The position numbers and the translations under genes are program-made. The notes below the pieces were generated by a model. That model was not told where the DNA came from and made no database searches. It saw nothing but the letters and a program-made list of their open reading frames with translations. This document shows, in pieces, positions 10,901 to 25,071 of a stretch of 64,000 nt of DNA. This stretch comes from Tanypteryx hageni (Eukaryota > Arthropoda > Insecta > Odonata > Petaluridae): contig CM054116.1 of the NCBI GenBank assembly GCA_028673005.1, forward strand, positions 35,064,854 through 35,128,853, in the 5' to 3' direction. Position 1 is the stretch's first letter. The number at the start of each line of letters is the position of its first letter.

Positions 10901-13900
10901 ATTATTAACTAACCGGTTAACCGGGAATAATTTATCGGAAAAATAAAAAACTCCATTAATTTTTAGACATGTTTATTTAAATATACATCAAAGGAATACA
11001 AGAAAAACTGGTTAGTTTATGCTGCAAATAATATAAAAAAAATTGAAGCTCATTCAATGTTTGGTATAACAAAATTTTGAAGGGAATACTTACAAGAAAA
11101 ACAAATAATTTTATGTGATTTAAAAATAAAGCTTTATAAATAAACGACATTCAATCTTTCGTATTTACAAAAAAGTTGTTCGTACAAAAGCACAAAAGAA
11201 TACAAGAGAAATATTTATTAATGTTTAACAAAATAATATTTCAGGAATACGAGAGCATAAAGTGTTTCGTATTTCATAGAACTACGAATTTTGGTCGAAA
11301 AGCTATCGGCCACAGAAATAACTCGTTCACTGTCTGTAGAAGTAAAGTAGCCTGAATACTGAATTCCCACTACTAACCCACCAGTCTCGTGAAGTACCAA
11401 AAAAACAAATAAACTACTTTTAAAATAGTTTGTCGTTGTTTCCATAAAAATCCATTCCAACAGTTCACAAACCATGGTGTTTTTAATTATTTTTTTATGT
11501 AATAACATAGGCCTGGAGGGGTTCTCTAACAATACCTATTTATTCCAACAAATTCTTTACACTCGGATTTTTGAAAACTGATTATGGCAATCATTTTTCT
11601 CCTTTAAAAAATTTGGCTAATCGGACACAATTAACCGGTTAACGAATAGTAAGAAAATTCGAAAAATAACCTGTTAACTGGTTCGGTAAAAACCTGTTTG
11701 GTAGCCCTACTCAGAACCCTGTCAAATTAACGTCTTTTCCACTGGGTGAATTCAATTGATAAAATAATTGTCGCCATGCAGCCACACTTTTCCTAGATTA
11801 GTCCTTATCTGCAATTAGCACTTGTTATAATCGAGAGCCCTTCCGTTGCTACATGATACTTGGTCTCGAGTGCGAGCGTACGCAAAGAGACCGTGATAAT
11901 GTTACATGCGCATAGCATCAGCTATCACTACTACCCATTACTATAGGCAGCTCTTCGTTCGGTTCAAAGTCTTGAATACAGTTGACCTAATACTCAGTTG
12001 AGTAACTGTTAAAGGGACGTTTTACGTATTCTGCTGCTCGTCGAATGTTGTGGTGATCGATGCATCCTAAATATCTGTCGTATGTAAGGTTAGCTATATA
12101 GCAATTTATTAGTTTCATTTTTTCATCTCAGTTAAGATAAATGTTCTATGTAGCAAAGAGTTCAGTACAATGTCTTAAATTCGTATTATAATATATTGGT
12201 AATAGCATGCGTAAAAAATTGAACGCCCAAGTACAAATTTATGCTTGTATTTTATAAATAAAAGGTGATCGCCTAATATAAAAATCTGATGTGGCCAACA
12301 CATGACATTCTCCATGTGTAGTCTCGGTAGTTTACGAGTTGGCGGTGCTGGAGTCGCTGTCAATATTGAACTGAAATATCTCCTTCAGAATTGGCTCTAC
12401 AAAAATTTATTAAACACAGAAGTTGTAGAGAATAAAATTATTTATAACTTAGGTTATTAAATACGATTACTTTAATGAAGAGTTACACGAGATATTTGAC
12501 AAAAACGGAAAAATGACAAGAATAAAATAAACTTTTGTTTGACCAAATTTAGCTAAAATCTAATCAGTTAGACAGACACACACACACAGACACATCCACT
12601 GACATCATCAAGAAAATAGTGAAAACGTGTTCAGGGGATCTTAAAACATGTATTTCCGTTGAAATCTCGAAATTGATTTTGTTCGTGAAAACAATACTTG
12701 CTCTATATTTCGTATTTAGAGAAAGTAAAAATCAGTTGAAATTAGGTATTAAACGGCTGTTTATCGTTAGCTAATACTATTTCTGAATTCAGAATACTAA
12801 TGAATTTTTCCATTTGGTAATGTATTTTTCAATGCTCTTTCAGTTCAACTTGACCTGCGTGGAGAATAAGTGGAGGTTAACGCTGGTGGGAACTATAAAT
12901 AATCTGGGTCAATTTTTTGGAATTCCAATTGCTGGATTGCTCTCGGATAGGTGAGTATCTCTATGCCACACACATTACTTGGTCTAGAATTCAAACCAAA
13001 CTCTGGAGGTCGTCATTTCTGTTTCCCGTGAAAAACATTTTCCCCTACTAATTTATAAATATCGGTTTTTATAAAAATCAATCTTTTAGCTTTTTACATA
13101 TCTATTCTTAACGATTAATTTCTCAAATTGTGTAAAAAATAAAAAATACATAGAATACTATTCATATTATTTCATTTATTTTGAAGAGATATTGTTATGG
13201 AACGGTGAAATGAAAATTCGGTTACAGGTAGATACATGGGTACCTCTCGGCAGTCAATCCCTTGCACTGTCATTAGCGCGCGCGATGCCTCGAGTCCTCC
13301 GCTGTGCAAAATCTTCCTCGACACCCGAGCTCACCCTTCCCAGCGGAGTATCCCCTGACCGCAGGGATGATTAAGCACGAATTAATCAAAACTTTTTACT
13401 GCATTTCTGACGAGAATGTTTAACACTGTGCGCAGTTTCTCGTCTATGCACGTCTATTAAACGGCTTTCTACGGCAAATGTTAAGGAAGTTGATATTTTT
13501 CGCTCAAAGGTACCAACGCAGTGGGTTTTTTCCCCATGGTTTCAGCCACATTTAAACGCTCTTATATATCACGAGGCGACATAATACCTAATCCATCCCA
13601 TCTCAACCCAACCCGACTCCAACCCAGTTGTAGTTGGAATGAGAACATAATAGCGTCATGTCGCCTCTCCTCTGACGAGAATGCATCTCTGTTTAACACT
13701 GTGCGTAGTTTCTCGTCTATGCACGCCTATTAAAAGGCTTTCTACTGCAAATATTAAGGAAGTTGACATTTTTTGCTCAAAGGTACCAACCCAGTGGGTT
13801 TGTTTCCCGCGATTTCAGCCACATTTAAACGCCCTTATATATCACGAGGCGACAGGACACTATTATGTTCTCATTCCAACTACAACCGAGTTGGGATGGA

Positions 13901-16900
13901 ATGGATTAGGTGTCATATCGCCTCGTGATATATAAATGTGGCTGAGACCATAGGAAACAAACCCACTGCGTTGGTATCTTTGAGCGAAAAATATCAACTT
14001 CCTTAGTATTTGCCGTAGAAAGCCGTTTAAAAGACGTGCATAGTCGAGAAACTACGCACAGTGTTAAACAGAGATGCATTCTCGTCAGAAATGCATTTAA
14101 AAAGTGCTTAATCATCCCTGCGGTCAGGGGATACCCCGCTGGGAAGGGTGAGCTCGGGCATCGGGGAAGGGTTCGCACAGCTGAGGACTTGAGGTGGGGA
14201 CAACTCAACTGCGTCCGCGGTCAGTGGGGAGTGGAAAGTAGAGCGAAAGAGTATCTTGTCTACTGCGCCCCGGTCATTAAGCAGCCCTAATTCCGGAAAG
14301 AGAGTTTTGCCTCTTCTTGAAGGGTAAGTTTCGGTTCGTCATGTTGATCAGTAGTACCTTAGGAAAACGTAACTCGATTCGTCACGTCCAAATTTGAACA
14401 TGAAGGAACCTTCTACCCTTGAGGTATCTCGCGCGCTAATGACGGTCCAAGTGATTGACCGCCGCGAGATCCCCCTGTATCTACTTTTAACCGAAAATTC
14501 AATAAATATTTTAACGTTTTTCACCGTAATAGCCACTCAGTAATTCGATAAATACTCCAAGGAAATAAATAATACCGAACCAGACCTTATGGTATGCCTC
14601 TTTTTAAGCAGCATAGAAAGATTTTCATCTAACAACATTCGAAGTTCTGCTTTCAAAATATTTTGCATAAATTGCGTAAAATACATCGAAATGAGAATTT
14701 TAGGTTTTTAAATTGCTTTTAAGAGGATTCTTAATATAATGTCATGCGAAGTTTTGTTGATAAATATAACATAACTTTCTAAATCCGATCCATCCAAAAA
14801 ATAATTATCTTCAGACGTCAAATGTTAATATTTTAAATTAAAACTGACAGACTATCAGAAAAGGGATATGGTCAATAAAAGAAAAAAATGTGTCTTTTAG
14901 AACATGTCTAAAAGTAAAACTTATTTGAATAATATTCAATACGCCTTACAAACTTATCAAATCCGAATAAACTCAATATTTGCGAAAAAAGAGGAAGTTA
15001 GTTTTAACCTTCTGATTCACATAGTCACCTCTATGTAAATTAAAGCTTATAAAGGTCTATTAATGAAAACGTGTCAGAGCATTTTAACCAGAAAAATGCT
15101 AAATGCGTGATTTGATGCGTAGATTTTTAAAAATCACTAATGCTCACGTGAGATAATAATCGTTTTTATTTGTTGGACTTTCAAATATCACTTAATATGA
15201 GTCGTGGATAGAGTTATTTGAAAATAGTTTCTTTTATGAAAAATGCGCGTGGTTGTTTTTTTTCCTCCCCAGATTTGGTCGCCGAACTGTTATGGTGAGT
15301 GCAATGGTAACGTGCAGCATTTGTGGCATGGCGAAGTCTTTCGCTCCCAACTACCCGACCTTCATCACCTTCGAGTTCTTGGAGTCACTGCTGGGAAGTG
15401 CTGTCTTCCCTGCTGCTTTTATCCTCGGTGAGCGAGGAGTTTGAATTAGCTTATATATCTTCGTAGACGATCTTAGCGTTTTCATGACAAATTTTAAACA
15501 ACATCTTATCGTTTAACCGGTCTTAACTAGTTGTAGAAGATTGCAGTAAGAAAATGAAAAGAAAATATTAATTATGTTTCTCCGCCGGCACGGCTGACCA
15601 AAGGTACAGATCTATTGAAAGCTTATGACACCTGCGCACAAACACGAATTCAGCATGGAAGAGTCCATTCTCGAAAGCGAGCTACGCGGGTGTGAGGGTA
15701 TATACGCATGGGGTAATCAGTCATTCTCCACAGCCACCTTCCCCTACATCACGTGACTCTTCGCGCATTTAGGTGCCATAAGCTTTCAATAGATCTGTAC
15801 AGGTAATCATGGCGGCTGTCGTGGACGCCAAACTCCCGGAGGCACTTTCCATTACATTACTTGCGAGTTTATACATTTTTGCCAGCAGTTGATATCGTTG
15901 AGCAGGCTGGAGTTTCAGTGGTCTTTCTTTAATTTTTCCAGTCATTTTTTTAAGAGGCAATGAATAAATTAGCGTATAAGTGCAAAAGGATTCCACCTTA
16001 ACCGTAAATTACAATATTTAGACATTCACAATGAAAAAGGAGGGAATGATAATAATGGATAATACAAATAAAAATACTTACACCAATAGAAATAGAAGAG
16101 AAAATCATAAACAGTTTTTAAAACAAAAACATAATAATAATAAAAATAAAAATGAAAACAGGCTTATGGAATGGTTATTGCTCGCCAGAGACCCGCTGTC
16201 AAACTCATACCTATAAGTTCAAATTTTTATTATTATTGTGTGTTATTATTATTATTCTTTTTCTTATAATGTCATTAAACTATTTTTGATCTATTTTCCA
16301 TTTTTAGGCTGGTTTCCAAAGGAAACATAGCCTTATGAAATGGTCCTATCTGTGTGTATGTGTGTGGTGTGACCCCTACTAACAACTTTTGCACCAATGA
16401 ACCGATTTTCATGAAACTTGGTATGAGGCTCGTGCTGCCAGGGCCCACCTCCGAGCTATATTTTATTTCGCAAAGATTGAAGTCCCGGTTTCGATTCCAG
16501 GAACTTTTTTCCCTATTTGTTTTACATAGGACATCTCAAATTCATCGTGCAGAGATGTATTCTTCTATACATGAAAATATCTTAAAATTATGATATCGGA
16601 GCGAGGTTTGTACTGGTCGAAAGGGAAAATCATTTAAATTCTAATTCTTATCGCAGAATTTTGATCATTGATCATTCTTGAATTTCTACTAAAACAGCGT
16701 TTTTACACTTTAAATCGCATTTTATCGGATTGTAGCCATGGAAATGATTGTTACCGAACTCGGCTTGAGCATAGATGAGTTATTTTATTATGGGTTATTT
16801 TCTTTTCCACTCTACTACCCTTCAGAAATGGATTAATACATATTAGCGTATAATCAGTAACATTTATTAAATTCGTTTATTTAAAAAATACATGCAAAAT

Positions 16901-19782
16901 ATAATGTCAGAAAGGGCTTTTGACATTGTTTTTAGTATTTTGAACCTGATAATGCTCTATTAATTTGTTTTCAAAATTTTCTCTATCATTAATATACTAT
17001 GAATTACAAATGCTATTTATGGTATGAGAATTCCTTGGAATGACTAACACATACTGAAAAATTTCCTGTCAATATAAAGAATCAATTCGGGACGTCAACT
17101 TTGGGATACCAGCCTTCTTGTTATGTTTTTATTCGTATTATCTCTCCCTCTCTTTCTCTCTTTTGTGAATCTTTAAGTCGATTAATGTACGGTTAAGGAG
17201 GAGTCCTTTCCCTATCGCCGTAGTCTCCAAAATTAGGCTTTATTTATGTTCATAAAAACCTGCTTAAAAAGGCTCTGGAGTGGATTCTCGCCCGAGGCGC
17301 CGAAATACCTCGGAACGCTCCTTTTGCATTAGTAAACTTTCGCCATGGTTTCAGAAACTCAGCAGCCTGTAAAATAAATTTTCCTGCTTTTATTAAGTAA
17401 CGATTTTAGCTAAATTTGCTAAGTTTTCTCTTGATAATTCTCGGTAGAACACATTATTATTATTATTATTATTTCGAACTTAGTGGAGGTTGTCTCTGGC
17501 GTTCCACAGGGTAGTGTAATTGGTCCGTTATTATTTCTAATTTATATAAACGATATCAGCTCAGTAGTCAGAAGTAAAATTAGGCTTTTCGCGGACGACA
17601 CCGTCATCTATAGAGAAATAAGCAATCCGGAAGACCACCAGTATCTCCAAAATGACCTAGAAGCTATTTCTGCATGGTGTAAGGAATGGCAGTTAGAGAT
17701 AAACCAAAAGAAAAGCTGCGTCATCAACTTCTGGAGAACCAAGAGTATCTCGTTGAATAATAATTATTCGTTGGACGGAGTAGAGATTCCAGTTTCAGAC
17801 TCGATTAAATACCTCGGAGTCACGATCCATCGTGATCTCTCGTGGGACACCCACATTCGCCGATTGATAGGTGCCGCTAACAAAAAGCTGGCCTTTATAG
17901 GGAGAATAGTTCGAAATAGCTCCGAAAAAGTGAAAGAATTATGCTATTTATCCTTGGTTCGACCGCAGGTCGAATATGCTTCAGCTGTGTGGGATCCTTA
18001 CGAAAAGGGACTCACTAACGAGATAGAAAAGGTTCAGCGCAGGGCAGCTAGATTTGTAAAGAGGAATTACGATAGTAAACAAAGCGTAACATCATTAATA
18101 GAAAATCTGAAATGGTCATCGTTAGAGGAACGTAGGCTGCAGGCTAGAATTAAACTACTGGAAAAATTTATGTCGGAGGGACTAGCGAATGAGGTAGTAG
18201 GACTTATCAGAAGCCCGACGTATTTCGGAAGGCAGGACAGTGAGGATAAGATTCGCGAGATTGACTGCAGAACGGAGCGATATAGAGGATCGTTTTTCCC
18301 TAGGACGATAAGAGACCATAATAGGAAAAGATAACGTAGGAAAACTATGGACCCTTGGTGCACTGCACCCCCTGCCATCCACCGAAAAGGTGACTTGCAG
18401 GGTATAATGTAGATGTAGATGTAGATGTAGATTATCGAAAATTTGTTTTTTCTATTTATTCACTCGCAATTTTTAACCAACCAATAGATAAATTTAAGCC
18501 TATATAATTGAAAACAATGGTTTTAGCTGCTCGGCGTCTCATGCACTACCGGAACTTTCAAAATATTTGCTTCCTGGAAACTTGATATTTAATTACATTG
18601 TATGATATGACATGAAATCATTTTAAACCGCAGAATTATATATAATTAGTTCCCTTTGGCGAATGATATTCTTTTTTTGTCGTACACATCTTAGTATTCA
18701 TTTACTGATTGAGACACTTTTATTCGTTATCCATTCGTGAGAATGAAAAGCAAGCAAGCTCGGTATTTTGAACCATAACGCTTAGTGGTGACACACGTGC
18801 GTCTTTGAATATTAACGTTAAGCAGTAAGCTCATGAAATAGAATTCTCAAGGTTTAGCTTATCAATCCAAATAATATTTTTTTGTCCTTATGAAGCCCTT
18901 GAACTGGTTGGTTCAAGCCGCCGTGGACTTGGGGCCACCTTTATAAACTTGACGTATACTTTGGGCGTCGGCTATCTGGCCCTCATGGCATGGGCCCTGC
19001 CAAACTGGAGGCACATGCTTTTAGCCTTATACACCCCTGGGATTGTCCTGGTTTCCTACTTTTGGTAAGTAATTGAATTGCTACGTTTTACGTAAACTAT
19101 CATTGGAAGTGAAAATCAGGCTTAAATAAAACAACAAAAAGTTCCAATTAAAGTTTCGGTGTGATAATATGAATCGACTCCTAAAAATTTCTAATTGATT
19201 TAAAACAGATTTGTTCTATTTTCTAAATTTATTTTTGTTGATTAATTCCCGAAAGATTTGTAAATTAAATGCACAATTCTTAGGTTAATGGGAGTTAATT
19301 TCTAGGGAAATTGTTTTAGATTTTATTCTTTTCTGATAAAGACACTAGCAAATATCTATTTAATACATATGGATGCTGATTTATCTTAATTGAATCTAGC
19401 GAAAGCAAATTATTTTTGTTATATGATCTGTCAACAGGATAGTTCCCGAATCTGTGAGATGGATGATGTCAAACGGACGCATGAGGACAGCTGGCCGTGT
19501 CGTACGAAAAGCTGCCGTGCATAATGGAGTTGTTCTCTCGGAGACTATTTTGTCCATTTTCGATAAAATTGGCAATACAGAGGAAAGCTCCGGACCAGAG
19601 AAGCTTTTGGTGAGTGATAAAAATATAAATGATAAAATATAAAAGATGAAACCTTCAATGTAGGACACCGATATTCGCATGGGTAAAGTAATTTTTTGGA
19701 AAATACCGCGGATAGCAAACCGTGAATGCCAGAACCAAGACACATGAGAAAATCAAGGGTCATCATTACAAGACTAAAATGA

Positions 19783-19830
<48 letters not shown>

Positions 19831-22800
19831 TATTGCAAGAGAACACATTTAAGGAGAATTGCATGTCAATTAATAATATGTATAATATAATCCTTTCAAC
19901 GAATTTTATCTTAACGCTATCACTACTAAATTCTATTATATAAGATTGGGGAGGCACTTGGCTCTCATTCCATGCCATTATATGTACTGGATGATCTTAA
20001 TTCTCTACTGCTCCACCTGCTAATATTCCCAATATTGTTTACTGTATAGGAATAAACTCTTGGGATAATTTATCAACACAATTAAAATTTACATAAATTT
20101 TATTAAGGACCTAGGTATTAGTGAAAATTTTTATTATAAGAAGAATAAAGTGACTTTTAAGGCCATAAATACTATGCTTAAATGGTTTAAATTTTCGTCC
20201 GACCAAAGAGGTCTAATTTTTTAACGAAGATCAATTTGGAAGAAGGCATCCGTGGAAGTATTATATAAAACGAGTTCACAACAGCAGTTTGAATTAAATA
20301 CTTAAAGTGAAGATTATGTTTTCAATAAAATTAAAATATGTTGTCTTAGTGAATCATTTGTATGGTTTATTGTACGAATTAACTTTCACTTAAACGTTGA
20401 TATGAAAAAATAATTGTAAACTTTGATTACTTATACTATTTGTTTTACCTCAAAGTATGACTTAATATTTTTCGTCATAATAATAAGCCTGAACCCGGTC
20501 GATATGGGCCCTTCTTATGCTCTGAGGCTCTGGGTTAAAGCCCGTATGCCCACGAAAACACCCCGATCTTCGTTATTTAGATATTTTTATTGCTCAGGTC
20601 GACACGGATGCAGGGACCGCAAAGGCCGGCATGAAGAGCGGTTTGCGAGAGATCGTCACTTCAAAAAGGCTCGTCCTGCATTTGGCGATAAACTGCGTCT
20701 GCTGGTAAGTGCTTCGGAACGAGCGCTATGTTCTCGCAATTGGGAACGCGCTCTCGCCCAAATACCACGTTCATTCTTCTTTTTTTTCTAATCGGCAAAA
20801 GTGGTTTATCTCGCGATCGAATGGTGGACTGACGCAGTTCCCGTTGGAAAAATGGAGTGAACGGTTGCCATTAATCAAATGGTTAATTTCGTTCTTATCT
20901 CGCTCTGGGAGCCGCCGTCACTCATCATTCTATCTGCTTTTCGTGCGGCTTGATGGCAGCACTAAAAAGTATAGCGTGTAAGCGTCATAGTGTAACGTAA
21001 GCCAGAGGATGTCGGAAGAGCGATGTTTGGTGCGGTATAATTTACTGTGGCATTAATTTGGTGCAGTTAATACGTCTAATTTATCATTCATAGCAAAGAA
21101 AATCTCAGGAAGCAAGTAATTAAGCAATGTTCAGTGGAATAAAATCAAAATACTTCTGTTTAAGAATATGTAGTTTATATTTAATAATAAATGTTACTTC
21201 AATAAAGAATTATCGAGTTCGATGATCTTATGACTAAAATCAAATTGATACTATAGGTATCTACGCACAGTAGCCATAAGAGGTTTATAATTATCGTGTC
21301 AATAAATTTGATTAAATATTATATTAACGGATGAGATGTACTACAGGAGTTCCTGCGAACAATTCGCAGTTTTAAGAATTTTTTAAATATTGTCAGTAAT
21401 ACAGTATTCCATCAGATTTAATTAATTACGTCAGTTATAAATAATTTCTATGAAGCAATAGCAATGAATATAACTGATGATTATTGGTTGAAATAATAAT
21501 CTAAATAATATAGATTAATAATAAAACCTCTACAGCATGTTATTGCTGCCACCGTTATCTTAACTAGAAATAGATTTAACTTGACCTTTATTATCTCCAC
21601 AGCTGAATTTGATATTCAACAAAATTTAAAAACAGATTTTCATATCTAATCCTTTCAATGTAATCATTCAAATTATACTTTTGTAACGTAGACCAAATAA
21701 TTAGCAGAGATGCGGCACACGCGAGTTTCGTCTTTACCGAAAAATCTGGGAGTATCCACGTCTCCAAATGCACACACTAGCTGCGAACAAATATATAAGT
21801 ATTACTCGCCCATTTTAATCTCGTAACAAGTTAATACCAATTAGCAAAGTTTAAGTAGCGTTATTTCAGAACTCAAAATAATGCCCAAAAAAGATAAGAC
21901 GTAAAAAAGCACACATGCAATCGGACTATAGTTTTCAAATCGTCCAGCTTTATTCTATAACTTCCGCTCGCTGAGTTAAAGAATTAAAGAAATAAAAAAT
22001 AGATGAAATGAATGACTGCTCGTGGTAAAACTGATAGCTCCTTTTTTCATCAAAGTTTGAACCAACAGGAAAAGAGAACAACAAATTATATATATCATTC
22101 TATATAGACGTTTCTTACAGAGGAGAAGGAGGATATAACATATAGGAGGATACTAATGTTTAGGCACTTCCAGATGAGCTGGAGATTCGAAATTTTTTTC
22201 TTAGGTAGTATTTTGTGCAAAACCGACTATAAAAAACGAAAATCTTGAAAAAGTGCAACAATGCGGACGCTAAAAATTTGCAATTGTTTAAACAAATTTT
22301 AAAGGTTTATGCATTTGCGCATGTGCTACGGAGTTGAATTTTTTTTAATAGGTAGAATTTGTAAAAAAACGAAATATGGACTATACAAATTTTGATATTT
22401 TAATTTGTTTGGCAGTTAAAAATTCTTAAAGTTTAAACAAATTGATAACTGTATAGACATTACGGGATGAGCTAGGAAGCTGAAATTTTCAAATTATTTA
22501 CAGAGTAGTTATTTTGCACAAATAAACATTTCAATTTCACCATATATGAATTGCGGCGGCCGTTAAAAATGTTTAAATTTTAAACAATTGGAAAAATATT
22601 ATTTCACTTCTAGAAGTACCACAACTTTAACATTTGGCAGAAATGTGTAGCATTAGTACCCGATAACGGAGAAACTATAAAATTCTTAAAATTTCAAAGT
22701 TTTGGTATTGTTTTAATCTACATATTATATATTATTATTACATAAGGGTAAAACGAAAATCGCTCCGGAGGTGAAATATTTAGAGTTAAAAAATATTTGT

Positions 22801-25024
22801 AATGATGAAATATGAAAAATGAATGTTTTTTATGTTGAGATGATATGCTTGCAGAATGCAAGCACCAACTACTAGTGTGTATATATATATATATATATAT
22901 GCACACACAAGACTGTTCTTGGCGCATGATACATCACTAATTTCCGTTAAAAAGCCGTTTCATTTCTCCGCAGTGAGCAAAACAAATACCAGGGGATCCC
23001 CACCGTAAGTTGTTATTAAAATTGGGAAATCTTGGCGTTAATGTTAAAGTCATTAACTGGGTTCGCGCTTTCCTTTGGAATAGAAAACAAAAAGTAGTCA
23101 TCGATGGTTAGTCCTCGAGTGCGGCAGATGTAGTCTCCGGAGTGCCGCAAGGTAATGTGATCGGACCTATGCTTTTCTTGCTTTAAATAAACGACATCAG
23201 CTCAGTTGTGAAAAGTAATATCAGGCTTTTTGCGGATGAAACCGTAGTCTATAGAGAAATTAGTGGTCCTAGCGACCATCGTCAGCTTCAGGATGATCTG
23301 GATACGTTATCTGTTTGGTGCAAGAAATGGCAGCTAGAAATCAATCAGAAAAAGAGTAACGTTCTAAACTTTTGGAAATCTAGAAGCCCATCGTCCGTGT
23401 TTACCTACTCGATAGATGGTGAGATCATTCCTGTTTCGGAATCCGTGAAATACCTCGGGGTATCCTTGAATCGTGACCTGTCTTGGGACAAGCACATAAG
23501 ACGAGTGATAGGTGCGGCAAATAAGAAGTTGGCCTTTGTGCGTAGAATAGCCAGGAAAAGCACGGAAAAGGTGAGAGAATCCTGTTATTTATCGTTGGTT
23601 AGACCTCAAATGGAATACGCAGCAGCGGTTTGGGATCCATATCAGAGGGGACTCATAAAGGATTTAGAAAAAATACAGCGGCGAGCAGCTAGATTCGTGA
23701 AAAAGAATTACGATAAAAAACAGAGCGTTACGTTACTCATTGAAGAGTTAAGTTGGCCATCGTTGAAAGATCGTAGATTAGAGGCGAGACTTAAACCTCT
23801 AGATAAATATAGGTCGGAGATATTCGTAAATGAAATGAAGGATATTATTCGACAACCAACGTATATCGGACGGAGGGATAATGAGGACAAGATTCGCGAA
23901 ATAGATAGTAGGACGGAGAGATATAAGGAGTCATTTTTCCCTAGGACAATACGTGACCACAATAGATAACAGTGAATAATAATTAGATAGGAACTTGGTG
24001 CGCGGCACCCCCTGCCATCCACTGTCAAGGTGACTTGAAGGGTAATATGTAGATGTAGATGTATGTACTATATTTCCGGAGGTTAGCGAACTGAGTGAAC
24101 GACCTCCGGTACGCTAATTATCCTTAATTGCTGGCTTTTCTCCATTTCGACGACCGTGACGAAGTGGCCTCAGAAGAGGACATCACGCTGGGCAAAACAA
24201 AGGGAGCACGTAGACCCCGGCAGACGACACGGCGCACGTCGTTGCTGTTGTCGATCGTTAATCATTAATTACAAAAAGACGCGCAATGCGCCTCCCTCAG
24301 CCGTGCCAGTAATGCACTTCCCGTTTTAAGTCCATGTTCTCCCGAAAACGTTTGTTTAGGTTTTTTCTTTTTTATATTCGGGGCGCAAAAAAAAATACAT
24401 TTTTGTACAGAGAAGGTACGCTGTGGCGTTCTATTTCTGACCGTAGTTCCGTATTCCCAGAGTGCTGCCCGCTCGCCGAAATGTTGCCCGCGCGCACTCA
24501 CTTTAACGGCAAGTCTGGGATTATTGGATCGAGTGCCAGCGAGAGTTGAACCGGTGACTCTCTTTTGAGCGCTTTATGACGATAGCTTTTGTGACTGCCT
24601 GGTCTTAATAAAAAAAGAGCAGCATAATATCCTCCTTTATTCCACAATTAAATGTATTCTTTATCGGATGTAATATAAGGCTACCACCTTTTTTTTACGA
24701 CCGCTGAGTCTTTTGGTTTTCAATGCTCCAGGTAATGCCGCTAGTTTGAAACATTTTGGAATCGGCGGTGCGCCCCGTATTGGTGTTATTTAAATTTTCA
24801 AAGCTGGGTGATGTATAGAGTGTGTCCCAAAATGAATAAAAAAAGAATAACGATAACAGATAGTTGAGAATTTGGTTGACATTTAACTATTATTAGGAAA
24901 TCACCTCTCTTTCTAAATTTTTAAAACTCACCGGCTATTCATTGTATACTACCTTTTATATACCCATTGCGCGTAGTCAAGAGGGAGTCAGCAGGTCGTA
25001 ATAAATAAATAAATAAATAAATAA

Positions 25025-25071
<47 letters not shown>

